From contig CAJNDS010002199.1 in assembly GCA_905221605.1 (NCBI GenBank), positions 392,501 to 427,500 of the forward strand: a DNA stretch of 35,000 nt, in the 5' to 3' direction. The notes below the pieces were generated by a model. The model was not told the origin of the DNA and ran no database searches. It saw nothing but the letters and a program-made list of their open reading frames with translations. The position numbers and the translations under genes were made by a program. How positions within the stretch are numbered: position 1 is the stretch's first letter; the number at the start of each line of letters is the position of its first letter. This stretch comes from Symbiodinium natans. Taxonomy: Eukaryota; Sar; Dinophyceae; Suessiales; Symbiodiniaceae. Shown one piece after another: positions 21,043 through 29,821 of this stretch.

Positions 21043-22098
21043 GACGCCCTGAAGTTTGAAGATGCCGAAGACGTGGAAGATGTGCTGCCTCCTTTGGTTT
21101 TTGTTGGCGTGTACTCGGCACAGGAGAATGTTCAAAAGCGCCAGGCGATACGCCGGACTTGGGCACGACCCGTGCGCACGCATGGATTTGATCTCAAGTT
21201 CTTTCTGGGCAGGCCCCATGCACATCTCGTACATGTGAAGGCAGAAAATGCGATACACAAAGACGTGATTCTGCTTGACGTTCAGGAGGGATACAGATGG
21301 AATTCAATAAAAGGACTGATGTTTCTGGAATGGTGTGCTATGAATGTGCTCGCGCGATTCATAGTCAAAGCCGATGACGACGTTTACCTGCGGCCAGAAC
21401 CTTTGGTGCTCCTGCTGAAGCGTCGCCCCTCATTCGGATACGTATGGGGGTACTTCGACTATTTCAGCCCTGTGCCCGAAGACGAGCATCACGCTTTCTT
21501 CAATTCGGAGGACATCTACCCTTTTGCTGTGTTCCCTCCGTATGCAAGGGGGCTGTTGCGTGTGTTGTCGGCGGACGTAGTTGCCGCCCTTGCCAACATG
21601 AGCCTTGCTGGCAAGCTTCCAGTCATCTATGGAGATGATCCATGCTTCGGGGTTCACTTGAGATATCTTCGGGATGACATGCCGGGCTTGCCCATGCTCA
21701 CCTTGGACGACAGAGATTCCTACCGCATCTTCGCGATGGAGCCTAGCTGTAACCCGGCACTGTGGTCACATGCGTCCCAGCGATCATGGATCATTCACCA
21801 TGTATCGCCCGAGCAGGTTGAGTGCATGTGGGCTGCCGACCTTGATGCTGGTATGTACCAACTGGACGGGATAGGTCAGACAGGTCGGACAGGTCGGACA
21901 GGTAATGCAGGTGGTGCCCAATCCACGCCGGCAGTGCTGGAGGTGGCCCTGGCCGCTGCCAGCTTTGCGACCCAGGAGCGGCAAGCCTTTGAAGAACCGT
22001 GTCCCGGCTGGGTTGGAGGGGGTGCTTGTAGTGGAGCACTGCATCCACTTCTTGCAACGCTTTCTATCACTATCACTTTGTGCTCATGCTTTGGGTAG
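21043..22098 (+). CDS. GT31 family glycosyltransferase (beta-1,3-galactosyltransferase-like) exon
   Basis: The exon starts after a pyrimidine-rich acceptor ending CGCTTAG, in phase 0 (DALKFEDAED...). GT31 motifs in order: FVGVYSAQENVQKRQAIRRTW (exon residues about 20-40), DVQEGYRWNSIKGLMFLEW (about 79-97), VKADDDVYL with the metal-binding DDD at 21373-21381, YPFAVFPPYARG and YGDDPCFGVHL (the E/GDD..G segment). Known: GT31 enzymes are Golgi type II proteins that add Gal or GlcNAc in beta-1,3 linkage. No membrane anchor is encoded here, so an upstream exon is required; the GT10-like exon supplies one. A GTATGT donor at 21851 suggests the coding part ends at 21850. The Gly/Thr-rich tail to the TGA at 22096-22098, with 9-mer tandem repeats (21873-21906), may be intronic. 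Confidence 0.9.
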   Translation, partial: DALKFEDAEDVEDVLPPLVFVGVYSAQENVQKRQAIRRTWARPVRTHGFDLKFFLGRPHAHLVHVKAENAIHKDVILLDVQEGYRWNSIKGLMFLEWCAMNVLARFIVKADDDVYLRPEPLVLLLKRRPSFGYVWGYFDYFSPVPEDEHHAFFNSEDIYPFAVFPPYARGLLRVLSADVVAALANMSLAGKLPVIYGDDPCFGVHLRYLRDDMPGLPMLTLDDRDSYRIFAMEPSCNPALWSHASQRSWIIHHVSPEQVECMWAADLDAGMYQLDGIGQTGRTGRTGNAGGAQSTPAVLEVALAAASFATQERQAFEEPCPGWVGGGACSGALHPLLATLSITITLCSCFG

Positions 22099-22777
22099 TT
22101 AATCACAGTTAATCATTCATTTCGCGGCGCTGTTCCCTAAACCCAGGCCACCATTTCCGGACATCTGCGAGTGTCTTGAATTTGGACCAATGGCAGCAGA
22201 GCTTTCTAAACGACAAGACAAGATCAATGCTACAAGGCTGGATAGTCGACTCGTCACTGACTTGTCATTCAGACATTCATCATCACTTGGACAGCTAGCA
22301 GCTTGCCGTGCATCTGGTTCTGGAGCATCCGTTTAGTCCCTTCCGTCAGGACGTATCTGCTGTGGGGACATCCCAGCCTTTTGGATCGAGAAATGCTCGA
22401 ATAAGCTTCACTGCGGATTGCCACTGCATTCCAGGAGATGTTTGTCTTGCGCAGTGCAAAACGTCTTGAATCGGGTTGGTTCCACAGAGCGAGAGAGAGA
22501 GATAGAGAGAGAGAGAGAGGTCTGTAAGCCACTTGCTATGTGCATGTGGGTGGCTGGCACGGCAACCACAGTTGCATCTGGAAGTTAAAGTTCTGCCAAC
22601 ACGCGTAGTTTTAACGGCTAATGCGGTCCGCCTAGGGTCAGCGCGGGCTGCACCTCACTCAATTTGAGATGTAAACTGTAAACCTGGCAGTTCCTTGCTG
22701 TGGACGCTCACGACAGCACGTCCAGGGTTTCGGCTCAAGTGCTTTGAGTGCCAAACCGCCAAACCGCTCTGTACCGC
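22099..22777. other. intergenic spacer with a (GA)n microsatellite
   Basis: No gene seen. A GA-rich microsatellite, interrupted once, lies at 22489-22520. TTTCGGCTCAAG at 22728-22739 resembles the 3' end of the dinoflagellate spliced leader and precedes the next gene by 38 nt. Confidence 0.6.
22728..22739 (+). other. possible relict spliced-leader end (DinoSL-like)
   Basis: TTTCGGCTCAAG matches 11 of the last 12 bases of the dinoflagellate spliced leader (TTTTGGCTCAAG). The preceding bases do not match. Relict leaders are known just upstream of dinoflagellate genes that passed through mRNA retroposition. The length makes chance plausible. Confidence 0.3.
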
Positions 22778-23838
22778 ATGCCGATGTTGCTAGTGTTGCC
22801 GTGCTTGCTTTTTGCTGGCGCGCTAGCCGCGGAGCATTTTGCTGAGGGCTCTGCAGTGCAATGGCCAGACGGGCCGTTACCATCCATCGATGCAGCTGAG
22901 ATGTTGGTTGAAAACCAACGTGCCAGAGACCAACAACCGTGGCTGTTGCTTACGTGTTCCGTTGCAAGCTGTGCTGTCCTATCTGCTGTCAGGTTCCTTT
23001 GGCCAAAGTGCTGTGGTGTGCTGGCGTCCTTTCGGGCATGCTTTTCCAGAATTGGGGGCAATGTAGGCAACAGGGACGACCTTGATGTAGACTTTGAAGC
23101 TGGGTTGCAAAGTTCCGTGCAGGAATGGTGGCCAGAGTTTGCAAGACCAAGCCACCTCCCCAGAATCAACACAACAGTGTCCCGGCTGACGAAGATTATT
23201 TCGCAGCAGTGACCCAACGCGCATGGCGAAAACTGCACGCCGTAGACGTTCTTGGGAAACGCCTTTTGCGAGAAGGGAAGGCCGTGAAACAGTTCAAAGC
23301 TGCGGATTATGATGCCGATGAGCTGACGCAAGAGGCCTGGCCCGCAAGTCTCAAATGGCATGCCCTTCAGCATGCCCCTGCATTCATCCAAAGCGAGCCC
23401 GCGGCAGACATGAAGTATGAGACTCAGCGTTTGATCCTGGCTCGCTTGGTTGGCGATCTTGGGGATGCAGTACACACGGTTGAGGAGATGGAGATGGTGT
23501 TCACAGCTTGCAAAGTAGTGGGTGGCCTTATGGGCAAGACCCATGTTTTGTCAACTGGGGAGTGCATCCTTGAGGTGGAAGGGTTCGGGGCTTACGAAGC
23601 ATCTGGATCCAGTACCAGCCTTATGACGACACTGGACATGGAGGCATCTCGAAAGGGGTACAAGGCCATCATTCTTCTGTCGACCCCGGCTGCTGTGAGG
23701 TTCTATTCGCGTTTCGGTTACACGTGCATGGAGACCTGTTCGTTGGAGCCTGCGGATGCCGTTTACCAGGCCTTGCATTACCTGAGTGCAAATGCAATTT
23801 ATCGCCATGCGCCAATGGTGAAGTTCTTGCGCTGAGCC
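22778..23838 (+). CDS. membrane/secreted protein leading into a GNAT-like domain
   Basis: The ATG at 22778 opens a signal peptide (MPMLLVLPCLLFAGALAAE). A second hydrophobic segment follows near residue 50 (WLLLTCSVASCAVLSAV). This frame runs to a stop at 23212. A second frame, open from about 23098 to the TGA at 23836-23838, carries RAWRKLHAVDVLGKRLLREG, then EASRKGYKAIILLSTPAAVR and FYSRFGY. That is the C-terminal GNAT signature (K.Y..I.L.......FY...GF/Y). A phase-compatible intron could join the two frames (GTAGGC after GGGGGCAAT near 23061, to CCTCCCCAG near 23160). A one-base indel is the alternative. The GNAT motif A loop (Q/RxxGxG/A) is not evident, so catalysis is unproved. Confidence 0.5.
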
Positions 23839-24127
23839 GGAGCAGCGCCGAGTGGGCCTAGCGCCCAGGCCGTTTGATCAGCTGAGGGCTGCTGGACATC
23901 TTGATGTTGGTTAGCTTCCGTCCAGCCATATCGGTCTCAGCATCTTGCCGGCTGCCAAACATTGCCAAGCTTAAGTAACCGACGATGCGGTCTTTTCAGC
24001 GCTTGGGAACAAGCGCCGTGGGAGCTTACGGCGTGCGGTCTGCTTTGCTGTAGCGGCGCTGTAGCGTGCGCAAAACCTTGCCATCCTGCTCGACATCTCT
24101 CCAAGCCGCCCTAAGTACGACAGAGCT
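23839..24127. other. probable 3' flank
   Basis: No reading frame of note. No AATAAA-type signal is expected in dinoflagellates and none is used here. Confidence 0.3.
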
Positions 24128-24343
24128 TTGAGCGAAAGCTGCAAGCCAGCGTCGTTTCCATGTGCTCAGCCACCGCTGCTATTCACTGCTTGTGAGAAGG
24201 CTGGAGGATGGGATTTTGCCACACAGCTCCTGCGTCACACGCCAGTGTCAAAGATAGAGTCAGCCGCTGAGGCTCAGCAGAAAATGCGATGGGCGCAGGC
24301 AAGGGGTGACCCGAGGGCCGCGAGATGGCAGCTCGGGATTTGA
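24128..24343 (+). pseudogene. PPR-like motif fragment
   Basis: One frame reads LLFTACEKAGGWDFATQLLR. This resembles the (S)ACEKGGQW..AL.LL repeat of dinoflagellate pentatricopeptide-repeat proteins. Only one repeat is visible, no start is supported and it ends at a TGA. It could be a lone exon or a remnant. Confidence 0.3.
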
Positions 24344-27248
24344 GATGAGATCCTGAAGCCTGGGGAAGAGAAGTTGTTTTGTTTATGGTTGAGGGTGAGC
24401 GTGTGAGGACGCGGAGCCCTACAGCCCAGAAGCTTCCCGGGGTGCAGAGCCGAAACCGCGACTACACGTCAGAAGCCAAACGACCCTGATCACAAGGCAT
24501 ACCAAGGCATACCAAGGCAACACAAAGCTCGTGCAGGGTCCGCTAAGTATCAGGGTCCATAAAAGGTCAATTAGAAGGGGGAGATCCATAGATGTGTGCA
24601 GGAGGTCTTTGCAGATAGAAGGTCCATAGACGGTGCATCAGGAGCCCACAAAGCCATACACAGTCTTGACTGGCCATGGCATATGGCATAAGGGGTCCGT
24701 TGGGGCCTGGGGCTGGGGGTCCATACCAAGGTCAAAAGAAACCCTTGCAGTGGTCGTCCCGGCGGTCCAAAGTTCTTACCCTCGTTTTTTGGACTAGTGG
24801 ACGGTGCGCCAGAGCATTTGGGGTCGACCAGACCGCTTCCATCGGTGCCTTTGTCGGAAAACCCTTGTTTGTGGGATTTCCCATGGATAGTTTTGGGATT
24901 TCCTACTACTCGCATCGACCTTCGATGATCCCCTATAGATTCTGGGCCCCCCCCCCATGATCCCCCTGTAAACTCTCATGTACGCCTTTTGAAATATCCT
25001 CCCTTGATGGACCTCCTACGGCCTACGGGGACCGTCGAAATCTCAGGGTACAAGAAAACCCAGCTTCTTTTGGGGGCATGGTACCCTCGCCTCTGCACCC
25101 TCCCCATTTCACTTAAGCGCGAGGCGCAGGGGCCGATCACATGCACACTGCAGCTTTTGACAAGCATCAAACATGTCATGTCATAGCAGTGATGAACCGA
25201 AGGATGGCATGTCAAATCCCATCCCCAGTTGTGTATCGCATTAGTTTATTTCATGCCTAGTCATAGCCGTCACAGCCCTTCCCACTTTGAATGACAAAGG
25301 AGCAAACATGGTTGCACTCCATGCTGCTCTCGAAGCAGTGATTACCCAAGCTTGGTGATCATGCTTCCGTAATTTTCTGACTTCGCACCTCAGACCTTAG
25401 TGCGCATCCATGCGCTTACATTGCGTGCTTCTCAGCAAATTGCTTGGTCTCGTTCGCGGCCGCATTTTGAAGACCACAACATGCTCCAGGTGATGATCGA
25501 CAGCTTGTTCGTAATTTCCTCCTCGGGAAATTACCTTGTGGAGAGGCTTGGCACTTAGAAGGCTTCGACAGTAGTCAGCGCAGAATGGTGCAGTAGAGTC
25601 CGCATCAAGGCCAGTCACATCAAGGTTCTTTGCACATCAAACTCAGCCGTAGTAGCCAAACGATGCAAGCTGGCTACCAAAAACAAGAGAGCCGTGTCAC
25701 ACAGAGAATGTAGAGGTGTCAAGAAGCGATACTTATTAGGCGGAAGAATCACTTGTTAAGGTTTCGCAACCGGGGGGACGTGCCACCCAACATTCTGGAC
25801 GACCCCACCCCTTAAAACATAGGTGATCCGCCAGGCTTTTTAATCCTTTAGCTTCAGGCACTTCTGTGGGCCAACACCCCGCGTGATCTGCAGATGCCCT
25901 AGTTTCATGTTACGGGTTGACATGGGTTGACCACTTCGCATGCTTGAACAAAAAGCACGATAAAACACGGGTGTCGGGCCAGAGCTTGAGGTGAGCCATT
26001 GCTTGAGAAACTCCGTGGTGGTGAAAAGCCCGAGGGCTTGCCGCCTGTCATGTCCTTGGATTGTTTGGTTATTGGTTGCAGATGTTGCAGTCTGTGGTGG
26101 TCGCTGCTGTTCCAGCGAGAATTCGCTAGTCGCGAGATAGTAGTTGGTAGTGCTACCTGAGTATCTGGTTGTTGCAGGTTGGGGTGGTCTAGCTGCAGTT
26201 AGTCTATGGCCTTTGCACCTGTTCATGTCTTCTTCATGTCCGGTGCAGCTGAGGTGTTCAGTGCAAACAGGAAGAACGTGCTGATCCATGTAGTTCGCGT
26301 GAGGGGCCATGAGAGCAGTGACAGGCGATGGATGTTTCGATTTTGCAAAGACTCCTGTGGTTGTAGCTTCTTGCAGCTTGAAGATGCTTGCTGTTCACAT
26401 CTCGGCTTCCAGCACCGTTGGACGTACTGCGATGTCCAGCATCACGACACCCTGAAAACATTGAAAACCTTCACCGAGCCGAGAAGACTCTTCACACTTC
26501 ACACCTCTTTAATCAATCCTTAGCTGTGTGGAGGGGCTTCTCTGCATTTCCTCGCAATGGTAGTCGGGGGCGAACCTCGAAGAAAAGTTGCCGGCGAGAC
26601 AGTGTACGTCTTAGAATGTCATGCCGTCATGCCAGCCACACTTGAATCGCTGACGCATGTGTGTTCCAATTCCTTTCTGTTGGCAATGCTTGGCGAATCA
26701 GTTGAGACACGTCGCAAACGAAAGAGCTTGCTGAAGTTTGATGTGAGGCTTGCAAAGAATCGAGCCCTGATGATTGCGGCAGTGATCGAGATCATTCGCG
26801 AAGTGTTGCAGGTCTAGCCTTTCGTAGAGCATCATGGTTGCAGACGATTCCATAAACTGTTTTTGCTCTTTACCCTCGTCGTGGTGAGAGGAAAAGGGGC
26901 AATGAGAGGCATGCCTCAGGAAAGCAGGGGAGGTTTGATGGCTTGGATGCTGCTTCTTTGTCAACGTTGCTCACTCTCTTTTGGTCTCTGCTGCTCGTTG
27001 TCGTTCGCGTAAGTTGGTTTAGTACCCAGGCACTTGGCCGCTATGTCCGCTATGTCTTCATTCCTGTACGTAAATCTCTGGCGCTTTGACAGTCGGGCAC
27101 AAAAGAGTCTTGCTCGCTGAGGCATGGCGTGACATGGCGCGCACAGTGGACAGTGTTGCTCGCGCAGGCCAAAGGCACGAGTTCCCAAATATACGGCATC
27201 TGCAGAATCTGCAGATTCTAAACATGTGACAGCTGCTTGCACTGCCAG
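24344..27248. other. intergenic/unassigned region
   Basis: At 24545-24725, (G/A)(G)TCCATA-type motifs recur every 40-60 nt. A C9 run lies near 24949. Open frames at 25840-26310 (minus), 26206-26523 (plus) and 26557-26817 (plus; ...AKNRALMIAAVIEIIREVL) have no motif I recognise. The last could be an upstream exon of the DHHC gene, but it does not match the family. Confidence 0.3.
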
Positions 27249-29556
27249 TCTCTTTCACATCGGCATGCGCCTGCTGGGGCCGTGCCTGGTGATCATGGCG
27301 CTAGTGTTGAAAGGCTGGGTTGCTGGGCGGTCTGTGCATGTCTGTGTGCATGTCTGTGCATCTTGTACTACTGTACTTAGCATTTTCTGTGGCCACTCTT
27401 GGACAGGCTTCGTGACGTGCACATTTTTTTGGCATGCGTTGCCGATTATGCAAGACAGAGCTGGACTGATCGGAAGCTCGCTTTTGTCCTTTGTGGGCGT
27501 TTTTCTACTTCTGAATGCGCTGCCCGGCCCTGTTGGACATGTCAAATGGTTGCCGACAATATCTGCAAATGTGAGATTTGCGAGTGCATTTGCGCACTCT
27601 GAGGTTGTACAACTACTACAAGGTGCCGTTAGCATCTGTCAGCGCATGTGCCCGGCCGAGAGTTACAATCTGCCTTTCATCTGGAGGCAGTGTTCACTTC
27701 AGCTGGTCTGCCACCAGAATTTGAGAAGGCGGGTTGAATGGATATGCAATCGTATGCGCCGATACTAGGATCGTAATAGTAGGGCAAAATCAGAGCGATC
27801 GAGAGCGTGGCTCTACAATGCTCTGCAAAGGCCAAAGTGTCCCTGGTGGAATCCAGCGAGAATCCAGAAGTCGTGCCGAGGCTGGTGCTCGATAGTCCTC
27901 GGTAAGACAAGGTAAGGCAGCTGCATGCGATGTCAGTTTCATGTCACCTGCTCCACAGGAAATGCCCCAAATGCGCTTTGTTGAAGCCTCCTCGGGCGCA
28001 TCACTGCAGCGTTTGCGGAGTGTGCGTCATGAAGATGGACCACCACTGTCCGTGCTATGGCTTGAAGCAACATTCGTGTAAACGCTTGTTCAACTTATAC
28101 TGTAATCGAGCCAACATCCGACTCGTGTAGCGTCGTAGCATGTCGTAGCTGCACCTCGTGGTGCTCACTCGACTTGCAAGGTGGATAAACAATTGCGTTG
28201 GTAGCTTGGCTGCACCGGCTCTGCTGATTGGCTCACACAGCTTTCGAAGTGGTGCTGCCGTGGCACCTACAAGGATGCCATGGCAGGTCACCGCTTCTCT
28301 CGCTGCACGCCATGGCTGCCATAGCTGAGGTTTTGGTAACTACAGATACTTCTGCCTATTTCTGTTGTTCCTGGGCATGGCCTGCTTCTTCGTCGTTTGC
28401 GTGACTTACTTGCAACGTACTGTAACCAAGGGCTTAGAGTCGTAAAATGAATAGACCAAATTTGCCGGGCATGTGTTCGAGAGCGGTTTCGGAAGCCGAG
28501 CACTGAAAGCGGAGAGTGCGGAGAGTTCTCAATTTTGTTGTGACCTCTGAGGTGTTCGGAGTCTTCTTCCATGACGTGATCTTTAGCTGGTCTCGGCAAG
28601 GAACGCGAGCGTTTCGCCAATGCATCCTCACCTCCTTCATGAGTCCAGGACGCACTATAATGCTCTGTACTTGGAGGAGCTGCAAATGGGAGAGACTGGC
28701 AAGTGTATAAGTTCCTGTCCTATCCGCCTTCAAGGATATGCGCATCCATTCTGGCAGCTGTTTGCTTCCTCGGGGGGTTCCACACATTCTTGGAGCCCCA
28801 GCCAAAGCAGAAGGAGTCGAGCCCCATCGTTCGTGGCGAGTCTCATAGTGCGTGCATTGCGTGCTCTGTCTGAGGTGATGACGAATCAAACCACCATCGA
28901 GTTCCAGATTAACATGATGAAGCGTCGAGAGAGCCGGTACAACGGCGAGCCGACCCGATGCAACTTTATTATTTTTCCTTTATCTCTCAGCAGATAAATA
29001 TGTATGTATATGTATATACATATGTTAAGCAAGATAGAAAATATAAATACACAAGTTGTTTGTCCGTTTTTGATTCTTCTTCCTTTGAAGTCCGCGGCGT
29101 TTGCGCGCTTCTCTGTCTCTCTCTCTCTCTCTCTGTCTCTGTCTCTGTAGCTCCGCGACCGGAAATTGGAGGTTCTTCCGGAATCCCTACGACATGGGCC
29201 GCAGCCGCAACTGCCAAGAGGTCTTTGGAGCCTCGGCGCTTTTTGTGTTGCTACACCTAACCCCAGTGCCCCTAAGGGTCGAAACAACGCGCGGAAGTTG
29301 CGTAAGTCCGGGTGCAAGTCCAAGTCGACAGTCGTTAGCAAGCGAACATGAGTTTCTTTTGCAAGCAAAGGACCGAATCGTCTTTGGAGTTTCATTTGGC
29401 TCTTTCCATGGATGGGGGCCAGGATTTGAAAAACTCTGTTGCGCAGACTTGAAGAGATGCTCCTCCTGTTCTCCTTTATCGCTATGTGCCCTGCAGGCTT
29501 TGCCGCCGACGGGAGATGGACTTAAATACGCGTCAATCTCTCGCCTTCAAGTCTGA
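27249..29556 (+). CDS. DHHC-type protein S-acyltransferase (palmitoyltransferase)
   Basis: Polytopic enzyme that palmitoylates cysteines of membrane-associated proteins, usually in Golgi, plasma or vacuolar membranes. Inferred exons: about 27249-27313 (TM1, [14 protein letters not shown]), about 27440-27516 (TM2, [12 protein letters not shown]), 27831-27901, 27959-28051 ([27 protein letters not shown]), 28181-28200 (20 nt: W-I-N-N-C-V), 28330-28416 ([22 protein letters not shown]3), 28677-28792 ([17 protein letters not shown]4), 28875-28936 ([11 protein letters not shown], the TTxE motif), 29151-29301 ([18 protein letters not shown], the PaCCT-like motif) and 29497-29556 ([10 protein letters not shown], stop). 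All cysteines and histidines of the zinc-binding domain and the catalytic DHHC cysteine are present. From 27831 to 29301 every join keeps phase. TM1/TM2 exon borders and the true start are tentative. Donors are GT except GA at 28793 and GC in the first two. Confidence 0.92.
28181..28200 (+). other. 20-nt micro-exon inside the DHHC domain
   Basis: The bases encode the link W-I-N-N-C-V plus the first base of Gly between DHHCP and GNYRYF. It is bounded by ...GACTTGCAAG and GTAGCT. Without it the conserved cysteine of NNCVG is lost and the frame breaks (20 nt is not a multiple of 3). Confidence 0.85.
28988..29150. repeat. simple repeats in a DHHC-gene intron
   Basis: An ATGTATAT-type stretch (about 28997-29025) and a (CT)n tract (about 29112-29150) lie in the intron 28937-29150. 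The CT tract forms the polypyrimidine tract of the acceptor ...TCTCTGTAG. Confidence 0.9.
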
Positions 29557-29821
29557 GTTGCGCCTGTGAGCCTCCATGCGAACTCTGCCGATTCGCTTCC
29601 GCCTGCTGACGAGCGACGTCGGCTGGTTAAGGAGTGTTGCCCACATGCGGCGCTTTGCTTTCGCCAAAAACTGCAAGTTGGACTTGCATTGTTTCACGCT
29701 TGACGCAGCCACGTCCATCGGACTTGGCTCAGGTGTAGATGCAAGCGTCGAAAAGAGCACGTCTGGGATACTCGTTGTGAGCCATCCACGTTGTGTGTGA
29801 AGAACCACGCTCTCAGGACAG

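Noticed and set aside
22735-23544. 269-codon minus-strand frame
   Set aside because: Antisense to the signal-peptide and GNAT-like frames. Its composition is Cys/His/Ser-rich with no domain, whereas the + strand carries recognisable motifs.
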